64,000 nucleotides of DNA from Bin18 sp965200355 (lineage in GTDB: Bacteria; Desulfobacterota; Binatia; Bin18), in NCBI GenBank assembly GCA_965200355.1, contig OZ241351.1:1736001-1800000 (forward strand), read 5' to 3'. This document shows, piece after piece, positions 52,906 to 60,674 of the stretch. The notes under the pieces were generated by a model that ran no database searches, was not told the origin of the DNA, and saw only the letters and a list, made by a program, of their open reading frames with translations. The first letter of the stretch is position 1, and each line of letters opens with the position of its first letter. The position numbers and the translations under genes were made by a program.

Positions 52906-54201
52906 ATGCACATTATGTCTTTCTCGGAGCGTGAATACGTGGATGTCTCCGAGGACGCGATTATCGAAAACGGGAGTAGCTATTTCGGCCTCCCCAATAC
53001 GATGTTTGATGCCCCTCGGGGCGGCCAGCTCATGAACGAATATCTGGACGAGCGGGTCTATGCTGAAGAGCTTGGCTTTGATGGAGTCATGCTCAACGAG
53101 CACCATCAGACGCCGTTTTGTGGTGGTGGCGTCATGGACGTGGAAGCCGCTATTCTGGCCCGGATCACCAATCGGGTGAAAATCGTCCTGCTCGGCAACC
53201 CCCTCCCGGTGGGCGACCCGTTGCGACTGGCCGAAGAGCTGGCCACGATTGATATGATTTCCGGTGGACGCTTGGTCCCGGGCTGGGTGCGTGGGGCGGG
53301 GACGGAACAACTCGCCAATAACATCAACCCGGCCTATAACCGGGAGCGCTTTAACGAAGCCCATGATTTCATTCAACAGGCGTGGACCAAACCGGGGCCG
53401 TGGCGCTACGAGGGCAAGCACTACCATTACCGGAACGTGAATCCCTGGCAGCTCCCGATTCAAAAGCCGGTGCCGCAGCAATGGATTCCGGGGCTGATCA
53501 GCCCGGAAACGGTCGTCTGGAGCGCCAAACACCGCTACCCCTATGTGGCGCTGGGGACCAATGTTGAATCCACGGTCGAGATGGTGAACCTGTACGCCGA
53601 TGTCGCCGAGCAGGAAGGCTATCAGGCTGGGCCGGAAAACTTTGGTTATTTGCAGAACGTATGTGTCGCCGAGACAGAGGAGGAGGCGCACGAGTTGGCC
53701 CGGGGCTTTGTCTTTGGCGGTGGATTCGGCTCGTTTGCCCGCGCCGAATGGATGTTCCCGCCGGGATACAACTCCAAGGCCGCGACCAAGCGGCTGGCGC
53801 AAGCCCTGACCGACCCGCGTACCGGCGCGGAAATCATCAAGCATACCCAGGGTGAGATCAACGTCGAAGAAATCAAGCGGAGCATTGAAGCGGGGTTTCA
53901 GGCCTCGCTGGACAGCGACCTGATTATGGCCGGCACGCCGGAGACGGTGATGAAGAAGCTGCGGAAAATGTGTGAAACCCTCCGCCCCGGCATCATGGGC
54001 TTGTGGTACCACCACGGCCCGATGAGCTTTGAGCAGCGCAAGACCTGCCTGCGTCTGCTTGGTCAGGAAGTCCTGCCGGCCATGCGTGAGATGGCCAAAG
54101 AACTCGACCTGCCCGGACCGTTTGAGGTGACGCCGGGTTCACGCCCGCTGCCGGCCTCTGGCAAACGGGAACAGATCGTGCCTGATGTTGCCGCGGCCTA
54201 A
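52906..54201 (+). CDS. LLM-class flavin-dependent monooxygenase
   Basis: A 431-residue luciferase-like protein, longer than the two other LLM proteins in the window. LGFDGVMLNEHHQTPFCGGG has the EHH motif, and AEELATIDMISGGRLVPGWV, then RGAGTEQLANNINP, is the family signature. IMAGTPETVMKKLRKMCETL follows. The extra N-terminus (SEREYVDVSEDAIIENGSSY) is of a kind seen with long bacterial LLM members. AAAGGGAGG precedes the ATG. A strong terminator follows. Confidence 0.92.
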   Translation: MHIMSFSEREYVDVSEDAIIENGSSYFGLPNTMFDAPRGGQLMNEYLDERVYAEELGFDGVMLNEHHQTPFCGGGVMDVEAAILARITNRVKIVLLGNPLPVGDPLRLAEELATIDMISGGRLVPGWVRGAGTEQLANNINPAYNRERFNEAHDFIQQAWTKPGPWRYEGKHYHYRNVNPWQLPIQKPVPQQWIPGLISPETVVWSAKHRYPYVALGTNVESTVEMVNLYADVAEQEGYQAGPENFGYLQNVCVAETEEEAHELARGFVFGGGFGSFARAEWMFPPGYNSKAATKRLAQALTDPRTGAEIIKHTQGEINVEEIKRSIEAGFQASLDSDLIMAGTPETVMKKLRKMCETLRPGIMGLWYHHGPMSFEQRKTCLRLLGQEVLPAMREMAKELDLPGPFEVTPGSRPLPASGKREQIVPDVAAA

Positions 54202-54231
54202 GACGCGCCTCGGATACACCACAAAAAAACA

Positions 54232-54264
54232 GGGGCGGTTCCAATGGGACCGCCCCTCGCTGTT
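54232..54264 (+). terminator. Hairpin terminator after the LLM gene
   Basis: GGGGCGGTTCC pairs with GGGACCGCCCC over 11 bases (one G-T wobble), with an AAT loop, followed by CGCTGTTTT. It lies 31 bases after the LLM stop and marks the left edge of the AT-richer patch that follows. Confidence 0.8.
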
Positions 54265-54340
54265 TTCAGGGCCCAGGCGTCTCGTGAAACCCTATGCTGC
54301 GCTTAACCGACCAGGAAAAGCAGGAGATCATCAGACCGCG

Positions 54341-54400
54341 GTGAAGATGGTGGATATCTGCGGGAATGACACGATGACGATTGTGGAGGTGTCGGTATGA
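54341..54400 (+). pseudogene. C-terminal gene fragment, possibly a DNA-methyltransferase end
   Basis: The last about 20 codons of an open frame read VKMVDICGNDTMTIVEVSV and stop, overlapping the ATG of the ATPase gene (ATGA). The VDIxGNDT-x-x-x-x-EV pattern resembles the ends of some restriction-modification methylases (memory-based, uncertain). No upstream part of such a gene exists in the window. The overlap suggests the ATPase was once the second gene of a longer operon. Confidence 0.35.
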
Positions 54401-55806
54401 AAGTGAAGGTGAAAAATCTTGGTGTGTTGAAGCAAGCCGAATTCAGCCTGGGTGATTTCACTATTATCTGCGGCGGGAATAACACCGGTAAAACGTATGC
54501 GACATACGCGCTATACGGTTTTCTGAACATGTGGCGGCAACATATAAGCGTTATCGAGTCAGCACGAATCTCCGAAGTATCCATCAACAATCTGCTAAAT
54601 GACGGCGTTATACGAATCGACCTCGTAGAATACGCTCAGAACGCCGACACGGTCCTCAAGGAACTGTGTGAATTGTATACCCAAAATTTACCGCTCATTT
54701 TCGCCGCGCCCAAGGAACGATTTCGAGACAGCTTTTTTGGCGTCCATTTAGAAAGCGGCATATTATCCGAGCCGGTCACAACGGTCTCTTTTGAACGGAA
54801 AATTGGGACTCAGAATCGTCAAATTTTCTCCATCTCTACGGCGGAGGGCAGCGCAGAAGCAGAAATTTCCTTAATGGTAAACAAACAAGAGGTGAGTCTC
54901 CCGCCTCCGTTTATTAGGGAACTCCTCACCGACACCATAAATGAAATCATTTTCGGTCAATTTTTCCCCGACACTTTCATCTCTAGCGCCGAACGTACCG
55001 GTGCCGCAATTTTCCGTAAGGAACTAAACTTCGCTCACAATCGGTTGCTGAAAGAAATGAGCCGAGCGGAGGAGAATCTCGATCCTCGGGAATTATTGTT
55101 CAAATCGTACCAAGACTACGCGCTGCCTGTTGAAAACAATGTGGAATTTACCCGCCAACTGGAAAGCATGGCGAAGAAGCGGAGCTTTCTTGCCACACAA
55201 CATCCTCAAATGTTGGACTGGTTCTCCGATATCATCGGCGGCGCATACGCAGTAACCCCCAACGACGATCTCTATTTCGTACCAAAAGATGGACGCATTA
55301 AACTGAGCATGGATGAAAGTTCCAGCGGGGTACGTTCCATGCTCGACATCGGTTTCTATCTGCGACATGCTGCTGAGCCTGGCGACTTGTTGATGGTAGA
55401 TGAGCCGGAATTGAACCTCCATCCTGAGAATCAGCGCCGCATAGCGCGCCTCTTCGCGCGCCTAGTTAATCTCGGCATTAAAGTTTTTATCACCACGCAC
55501 AGCGACTACATCATCAAGGAGTTAAATACGCTCATAATGCTGAACCACGATGAGCCATACTTGAAGCAACTCGCCAAACAGGAGGGGTATGAAGATTCAG
55601 AGCTTATCGATGCGGAGAAGATCAAGGTCTACATAGCGGAAAAAGGGCTCGTTCAGCTGGACGGCAACCGGAGAAGGAGCCGCTGCCACACGTTGGTAGG
55701 CATCAGCATCAATCCAGAACTAGGGATCGAAGCACGCAGCTTTGACAGCACTATTAACAAGATGAATGAGATTCAGGAAGCAATTGTGTGGGGAGGTGAT
55801 GAATGA
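54397..55806 (+). CDS. AAA15/OLD-like ATPase of a probable defence module
   Basis: A 469-residue ABC-type ATPase. FTIICGGNNTGKTYATYALY holds Walker A (residues 26-33). A long non-conserved helical insertion follows. Near residues 305-312 is the signature-like ESSSGVRS, and Walker B is LLMVDEPELNLHP (D335, E336). The H-loop is VFITTHSDYIIKEL. No C-terminal TOPRIM nuclease domain is seen, so it is not a full OLD enzyme. The next gene overlaps by four bases and looks like a nuclease. This ATPase-plus-small-effector arrangement is common to anti-phage systems. Low GC supports transfer. Confidence 0.82.
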   Translation: MKVKVKNLGVLKQAEFSLGDFTIICGGNNTGKTYATYALYGFLNMWRQHISVIESARISEVSINNLLNDGVIRIDLVEYAQNADTVLKELCELYTQNLPLIFAAPKERFRDSFFGVHLESGILSEPVTTVSFERKIGTQNRQIFSISTAEGSAEAEISLMVNKQEVSLPPPFIRELLTDTINEIIFGQFFPDTFISSAERTGAAIFRKELNFAHNRLLKEMSRAEENLDPRELLFKSYQDYALPVENNVEFTRQLESMAKKRSFLATQHPQMLDWFSDIIGGAYAVTPNDDLYFVPKDGRIKLSMDESSSGVRSMLDIGFYLRHAAEPGDLLMVDEPELNLHPENQRRIARLFARLVNLGIKVFITTHSDYIIKELNTLIMLNHDEPYLKQLAKQEGYEDSELIDAEKIKVYIAEKGLVQLDGNRRRSRCHTLVGISINPELGIEARSFDSTINKMNEIQEAIVWGGDE

Positions 55807-56374
55807 CCTCCGACCTGAAAATCTTGCAGGCACTCGTCAAGAAGCAAGCTACTGTTTCCCCTAAGAGTACTGCTCACGGCAAAAAAATCATAACGCTCAA
55901 AGAAAGCGCTGATGGGTCCCAATATGCAGTAGAGATCAAAGGCCTCCCCGAAGACACCATAGCAATCAAGGCGGACATGTTCCCGGCTCCGGATCATATT
56001 TTTACATGCAAGAGAGGAGAATGTAGGCGGGCCGATTATATTCTTATTACGAATTCTGATCGAGGAAATTTTATCCTCTATATAGAGATAAAAAAGGGGA
56101 GGGCGAAGGACAAAGAGATCATTGAGCAGTTAAAGGGGCACAGTGCTTTATCGCCTATTGTCGTGAGATTGGCCGTATCTTTTGGCGGAAAGAGGATTTT
56201 CTTGGAACGCGGTATCAGAGCCGTTTTGTCTCCATTAAGGAAATCAGCATCAACAAACGTCCGACCATAGAGCGGCCTGAACCCCTAGGTAGTTTGAACA
56301 ATACGCCGGACAGGACTCTGAAAATCAAGGGTTGCGACCATCTACATTTTAAGAAGCTCATTCTCAAAGCCTGA
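55803..56374 (+). CDS. Small predicted PD-(D/E)xK nuclease partner, interrupted by a frameshift
   Basis: The first frame gives 155 residues to 56270, but its last part is not coding-like. Restoring one base in the G run at 56134-56137 lets the other frame continue: AQCFIAYCREIGRIFWRKED, then FLGTRYQSRFVSIKEISINK, and so on to HFKKLILKA (stop 56372-56374). The joined protein is about 190 residues. DYILI with D78 and YIEIKKG with E95 and K97 fit a PD-(D/E)xK core. CKRGEC (C69, C74) may bind metal. It is translationally coupled to the ATPase and is a likely effector. No name is assigned. Confidence 0.65.
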
Positions 56375-56376
56375 AA

Positions 56377-56478
56377 TTGAAAATACGACACAACAACGGG
56401 ACAATTTTCGTACAGACGGTGGCTGACTACCCGCTGGTGGAGGCGATTTCGCAAAATGTGGCCAAGCAGATTGAATGA
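56377..56478 (+). pseudogene. Short coding-like fragment
   Basis: From a TTG at 56377 an in-frame stretch reads KIRHNNGTIFVQTVADYPLV, then EAISQNVAKQIE, and stops. It shows protein-like codon patterns but is only 33 residues with no ATG. It may be the 3' end of a third gene of the module, or of the same gene whose other end lies at 54341-54400, split by insertion of the ATPase-nuclease pair. That idea is speculative. Confidence 0.3.
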
Positions 56479-56576
56479 AAACCCCTGCGGTTATGATAAT
56501 AATCCCAATGTTTGAGACGCAGATACGGGGAGCAGGGGCGTTGTCCCAACAGGCCCTGAGAGAAGAAGGAGGACCT

Positions 56577-56834
56577 ATGAGCGCGCGGAGCTTGAACATC
56601 ATGCTGGTTGACCTGTTTCGGTCGGAGACGGCGCTAGCCCAGTACCAGAAAGACCCCGAGGTCATTCTGGCAAACTACGAGGTAACGGACGAAGAGCGGG
56701 CACGGCTCAGGGGCTCAGACTGGGGGTGGCTCTATACGCACGGAATTCATCCCTACATTCTGGTCCAATTTGCCTTAGCCCTGGGGGTCGAGGTCCCGCA
56801 GTATATGCAACAGGTGAAAGAATCGGCCGGGTAG
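56577..56834 (+). CDS. LigA-type small subunit of an extradiol dioxygenase
   Basis: An 85-residue protein. YQKDPEVILANYEVTDEERA, then LRGSDWGWLYTHGIHPYILV, matches the LigA domain that covers the active site of protocatechuate 4,5-dioxygenase. In free form such proteins accompany a LigB catalytic subunit, which follows 81 bases downstream. The ATG at 56577 has AAGGAGGACC upstream. The 34 in-frame codons before it are not LigA-like. Confidence 0.85.
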   Translation: MSARSLNIMLVDLFRSETALAQYQKDPEVILANYEVTDEERARLRGSDWGWLYTHGIHPYILVQFALALGVEVPQYMQQVKESAG

Positions 56835-56860
56835 GGAAGTTCCTGCTGGAGACCTGTATG

Positions 56861-56895
56861 CCCCCTCACCCTCACCCTCTCCCGCCTGGGGGAGA
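56861..56895. repeat. GC-rich intergenic hairpin repeat, copy C
   Basis: CCCCCTCACCCTCACCCTCT is followed by CCCGCCTGGGGGAG, lying between the LigA and LigB genes. CCCTCACCCT followed by CTCCCxxxxGGGGGAG is the same kind of palindrome as at 44041-44075 and 51067-51110. Confidence 0.55.
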
Positions 56896-56915
56896 AAAGA
56901 AAAAAGGAGCATCCA

Positions 56916-57737
56916 ATGGCGGACATCGTGGCAGCCATGTCGTCAGTGCACAGTCCCCTGATGATGAGCGCGCCCCAAATGGCGGATGAGGCCACCTGGG
57001 GAAGGATCAACACTGGTTTTCATACCCTCCGGGAAACCTTTACTGCGGCTGGAGCCGATACCATCGTCGTTATTTCAGACGAACATTTTTATGCCCTCGA
57101 CCCGCGTCGCTACCCGTCGTTCGGCGTGGTGACGGCCGAGACCGGCGTCGGCCCGGTCGAAAACTGGCTCGGCGTGCCTTGTAACAGTATCTCGGTCCAT
57201 TTTGATTCGGAGCTGGCGGAAGCGGTCCTTGACGAGGGCGTCCGCCAAGGCTTCGATTTAACGCGGATTGGTGAAGTCGGCTTAGAGCATGGATTTCTGG
57301 GCTGCCTGAATTTTCTCACGCCGCGGTGGGACATGTCCTATCTGTGGCTGATTCAGAACTGTGTCCTACCGCCTCTGCCGAGCCTGAAGCGGTGTTATGA
57401 TTTCGGACGGATGGTTGGGCAAGCCATCCGCTCGTGGGAAGGCTCCCGCCGCGTGGCCCTGCTCGGCACGGGAGGGTTATCCCATGCGGTTGGCACGCCG
57501 GACATGGGCAAGGTAGACGCGCACTTCGATCAAAAATTTCTCGACCTCCTCTGCCAGCACGACCCGGCTATATTCGATATCACAGACGCCGAGCTTGATA
57601 CGGTTGGCAATGGCGCGCATGAGATCCGAAACTGGATTGCGGTGGCCGGGGCAGTCGCAGGCGCAAAAGGCGAAGTCGTCATGTATGAAGAAGGAACCAT
57701 GGCTGTGGGCTTCGGCATGATGCAGTTCCAACTATAA
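56916..57737 (+). CDS. LigB-type extradiol ring-cleavage dioxygenase catalytic subunit
   Basis: A 273-residue Fe(II) dioxygenase of the type II extradiol class. The first iron ligand lies in AAMSSVHSPLMM (H12). The second is in VISDEHFYAL (near H58). LEHGFLGCLNF holds a catalytic histidine, and LLGTGGLSHAVG the late block. It opens catecholic rings meta to the hydroxyls. With the LigA-like subunit upstream it probably forms an alpha2-beta2 enzyme. It fits the aromatic-degradation theme of the window. AAAAAGGAG lies before the ATG. Confidence 0.88.
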   Translation: MADIVAAMSSVHSPLMMSAPQMADEATWGRINTGFHTLRETFTAAGADTIVVISDEHFYALDPRRYPSFGVVTAETGVGPVENWLGVPCNSISVHFDSELAEAVLDEGVRQGFDLTRIGEVGLEHGFLGCLNFLTPRWDMSYLWLIQNCVLPPLPSLKRCYDFGRMVGQAIRSWEGSRRVALLGTGGLSHAVGTPDMGKVDAHFDQKFLDLLCQHDPAIFDITDAELDTVGNGAHEIRNWIAVAGAVAGAKGEVVMYEEGTMAVGFGMMQFQL

Positions 57738-57751
57738 GGCCCGTTCCGCGA

Positions 57752-57801
57752 AGAGGAAACGTCTCCAGCAGCTCGTCGCTATGGAAGGAGACGTTTCCTC
57801 T
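57752..57801. terminator. Perfect 15-base inverted repeat between LigB and the EamA transporter
   Basis: AGAGGAAACGTCTCC (57752-57766) and GGAGACGTTTCCTCT (57787-57801) are a perfect 15-base inverted repeat around a 20-base loop, starting 14 bases after the LigB stop. There is no T run after the second arm on either strand, so a classical terminator is doubtful. A regulatory or attenuator hairpin is equally possible. Confidence 0.6.
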
Positions 57802-57810
57802 CTCGCTCGG

Positions 57811-58692
57811 ATGCGTGGAGACAGGCCGCGTGGAACGCTCGCCATCCTGGGGATAGGCATCCTCGCCATCTCGACGGCCGCACCGCTGATAAAGCTCGTC
57901 CCCGATGTGCCGCCGCTCGTGGTGGCCGCCTTCCGGCTGGGGCTCGCCGCGCTGCTCTTTACCCCGCTGAGCCTCGTCCGGCTCCGGACCGCGGGCGGCT
58001 CACTCTCGCTTCCTGACCTGCGGGTGGTGAGTGTGGCCGGTCTGTGTCTGGCCCTCCATTTTGCGGCCTGGATTGCCTCGCTCCGCTACACCTCTGTGGC
58101 GAGTTCCGTGGCACTCGTGACCATGAACCCACTTCTGTTGGCCATTGCCGGCTATCTCATCTGGCGGGAACGCCTCGCCCGGCGGCAGTGGTGTGGGATC
58201 GGCCTAGCCTTACTGGGCAGCCTGTGTATCGGCTGGAACGATTTTCAGCAGGCCGGGCCGGCACGAGAGTCCGCGCTGTACGGCGACCTCTTGGCCGTAG
58301 GTGGCGCGGTCATGATCTCTGCTTATCTGCTGTGTGGTCGCCTGGCGCGACCGCGCCTGGGTCTGGGCGTGTATGTCGGATTAGTCTATGGATGCGCGGC
58401 AGTTATGGTCCTTGCCGGCTGTCTCGCCCTCCAACTGCCGTTGCTGGGCTATGCTCCACGGGCCTACCTCGTCCTGGTCTTGCTGGCCCTTATTCCCCAA
58501 GTGTTGGGCCATACTATTCTGAACTGGGCGCTGGCCTATCTGTCTCCGACCCTGGTCGCCCTGGCGATTCTTGGTGAGCCGCTTGGAGCCGCCCTGCTGG
58601 CCTGTATATTTCTCGACGAGTCGGTCGGCCTGCTCCAAGGGCTAGGCGCGGTCGGCCTGCTGACGGGGATTGTGCTGGGCCAGCCACGGTGA
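57811..58692 (+). CDS. EamA/DMT-family transporter (RhaT-like)
   Basis: A protein of about 293 residues with ten hydrophobic segments in two EamA repeats. ISTAAPLIKLVPDVPPLVVA, then AFRLGLAALLF, opens the first. HTILNWALAYLSPTLVALAI, then LGEPLGAALLACIFLDE, ends the second. DMT proteins export metabolites or amino acids. The ATG at 57781 is an alternative start, but it lies inside the perfect inverted repeat, so the ATG at 57811 was preferred. No ribosome site is clear for either. Confidence 0.87.
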   Translation: MRGDRPRGTLAILGIGILAISTAAPLIKLVPDVPPLVVAAFRLGLAALLFTPLSLVRLRTAGGSLSLPDLRVVSVAGLCLALHFAAWIASLRYTSVASSVALVTMNPLLLAIAGYLIWRERLARRQWCGIGLALLGSLCIGWNDFQQAGPARESALYGDLLAVGGAVMISAYLLCGRLARPRLGLGVYVGLVYGCAAVMVLAGCLALQLPLLGYAPRAYLVLVLLALIPQVLGHTILNWALAYLSPTLVALAILGEPLGAALLACIFLDESVGLLQGLGAVGLLTGIVLGQPR

Positions 58693-58724
58693 CGGAATGG
58701 AGACGCTGAGGAAACCGTCCGACC

Positions 58725-58750
58725 CAGGGCAACCCACAAGGATTGCCCTG
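58725..58750. terminator. Short inverted repeat between convergent genes
   Basis: CAGGGCAA and TTGCCCTG (8-base arms, 10-base loop) lie between the stops of the transporter and the Bax-inhibitor gene. A bidirectional terminator role is plausible, but T runs are absent. Confidence 0.35.
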
Positions 58751-58754
58751 ACCG

Positions 58755-59465
58755 CTAGTCATCGTGCGCCAGAGAAAGCAGAATTTGCAGCAGATACCAG
58801 AACATCAGAGCCACCCCGGCAAACAGCGCCAGCGAGGCGGCAACGTGTTGGTCGGGCCGATAGTGGTGAATAATGTTCGAGGTCGTATACAGAATAGACC
58901 CGGCGGCAAAGGCCACCATAATGGCGGCGAAGAACAATCCTAGGCTAAAGCCAAACAGCATACTGGCCAAAATCACTCCCAGGGCGACAAATCCGCCTAC
59001 GGCGAGAATACCCCGCAGAAAAGAGAAGTCTTTACGGGTGGTGAAGGCCGTAAACGTCAGCCCGCCAAACAGCAGCAAGGTCATCAGTCCTGCCGTCGGA
59101 ATAACATCCGGCGAGCTATAATGCGTGGCAATATACAGCATGGGGAGAAAGATGACCGCCTGGGCCACGACATATAGGCCCAATCCCAGGTATTGCATCT
59201 GTGGCGAGGCATCAGACTGCGCCCAGCGGTCGGCCAGCCAGGACACGCCCATGAATGCGGCGAGCACGACGAACCAGCCGTAGCCACCAACCATGGTCTG
59301 GACCAGCGCCGGCGCAAACGACGATTGCAGCAGGAGATTTTCAACCAGGATAAAGGCCAGTATGGCCAACGCGAGGTGGGTGTAGGTGCGGCGAATAAAC
59401 TCCGCTCGCGCCACCGCAGATGATGCAGAGGCCGCGGGTCGGGAATAGGTCATCGTTGAAGCCAT
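58755..59465 (-). CDS. Bax inhibitor-1/YccA-family membrane protein
   Basis: A 236-residue protein with about seven membrane segments. EFIRRTYTHLALAILAFILV opens it. LLFGGLTFTAFTTRKDFSFL, then RGILAVGGFV, is the family signature, and the C-terminus ends LLSLAHDD with the paired aspartates of the pH-sensitive latch. YccA-like members modulate FtsH protease in E. coli, and related TMBIM proteins leak Ca2+. A SUSY-type N-terminus rich in Ala/Ser is normal here. AGGTATG precedes the start. Confidence 0.94.
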   Translation of the reverse strand: MASTMTYSRPAASASSAVARAEFIRRTYTHLALAILAFILVENLLLQSSFAPALVQTMVGGYGWFVVLAAFMGVSWLADRWAQSDASPQMQYLGLGLYVVAQAVIFLPMLYIATHYSSPDVIPTAGLMTLLLFGGLTFTAFTTRKDFSFLRGILAVGGFVALGVILASMLFGFSLGLFFAAIMVAFAAGSILYTTSNIIHHYRPDQHVAASLALFAGVALMFWYLLQILLSLAHDD

Positions 59466-59513
59466 ACATACCTCCGTGGGGGTGACGGTCCTTCTCTCAG
59501 CGCCCGCGCGCGT

Positions 59514-60440
59514 TTATTGAGCGAACGCGGCTTTCAGGCCCGCGGCTGCTTCCGCCAGGGCTTTTTTCTGGGCGTCCAGATGGAAGAAGCTGAAGAAGCC
59601 GTGAATCGTTCCGTCGTAGCGGGAGATGGTGATATCAGCGCCGGCGTCTTGGAGCTTTTTGCCGTAGGCCTCGCCTTCGTCGCGCAGGGGGTCAAACTCG
59701 GCGGTAATGACCAGCCCCGGCGGCGGACTGTTCACGTATTTCGCCTGCAAAGGCGAGGCATACGGGGCCCGTCCGGCCGCGTCGTTCTCAAGATAATGAT
59801 CCCAGAACCACACCATGGAGTCCTTGGTCAGCAGATAGCCTTCCCCGTTCTGCTTACATGACTCGGTATCAAAGGCATGGTTGGTGACTGGATAGAGCAG
59901 GAGTTGGTAGGCGAGCGAGGGAGCGCCCCGGTCACCGGACATGAGCGCCACCGCCGCGGCTAAGTTCCCGCCGGCGCTATCGCCGCCCACTGCGACCCGT
60001 TGCGGGTCTCCGCCAAGAGCAGCGACATTGAGCACCGTCCATTTGGTCGCCTCATAACAATCTTCGGGCGCCGCGGGAAATTTGTGCTCGGGAGCGAGAC
60101 GGTAATCGACGGCAATCGTCATACAGCCGGCGGCGTTGGTCAGGGCACGACAGGTGGCATCGTGGCTTTCGAGGTTGCCGACGACCCAGCCGCCTCCATG
60201 AAAAAAAACCAGAACAGGCAGTGGGCCGGTTCCCTCTGGCGTATAGACCCGAATCGGCAGGCTGCCGTTCGGGGTTGAAATGGCCCGGTCTTCAACCTTG
60301 GCAACCGGCTCTGGGTTTTCGACCTGGAAGAGTTGCAGAATGGCTTGGCGGGCTTCTGCAACCTCCATTTCATGAAAGCCGCGGCCGCCGGCGGCCACGA
60401 GTTGGTCAATAAAAGCTTGTTCTTGCTGACCTAGGGGCAT
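59514..60440 (-). CDS. Alpha/beta hydrolase, hormone-sensitive-lipase-type esterase
   Basis: A 308-residue esterase. The HGGGW oxyanion motif is in VFFHGGGWVVGNLESHD, and the nucleophile serine in VGGDSAGGNLAAAV. The Asp lies in TAEFDPLRDEG, and the His in RYDGTIHGFFSF. These are the defining features of the HSL family, which hydrolyses short-chain esters. AGGAGGGAAGT precedes the ATG. It follows the PDZ gene on the same strand, separated by 234 bases in which I see no gene. Confidence 0.95.
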   Translation of the reverse strand: MPLGQQEQAFIDQLVAAGGRGFHEMEVAEARQAILQLFQVENPEPVAKVEDRAISTPNGSLPIRVYTPEGTGPLPVLVFFHGGGWVVGNLESHDATCRALTNAAGCMTIAVDYRLAPEHKFPAAPEDCYEATKWTVLNVAALGGDPQRVAVGGDSAGGNLAAAVALMSGDRGAPSLAYQLLLYPVTNHAFDTESCKQNGEGYLLTKDSMVWFWDHYLENDAAGRAPYASPLQAKYVNSPPPGLVITAEFDPLRDEGEAYGKKLQDAGADITISRYDGTIHGFFSFFHLDAQKKALAEAAAGLKAAFAQ

Positions 60441-60674
60441 ACTTCCCTCCTTGCTGTGATTCGCGCTATGCGGTGTCGATAGGTCACGACCGGAATGAGA
60501 TGTTTATCTGGGGTGAATGGTATTTTTCAAGAGGGCAACCAAGGTGGACATGAGGCGACGCATCAAAGGGCCGCGGCCGGCGCGCCGGCGACCTCCGGCT
60601 GACTGAAAGCCGCGAGCCAGACGGTGAAGGCTGCGCTGCCCGGGCGGTTTTTTCGGCCCAAGACCGTGCGGGAA

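Noticed and set aside
60441..60674. Possible gene or RNA between the esterase and PDZ genes
   Set aside because: The open frames are Arg/Pro/Ser-rich and lack starts with ribosome sites. No hairpin strong enough for an RNA gene was seen.
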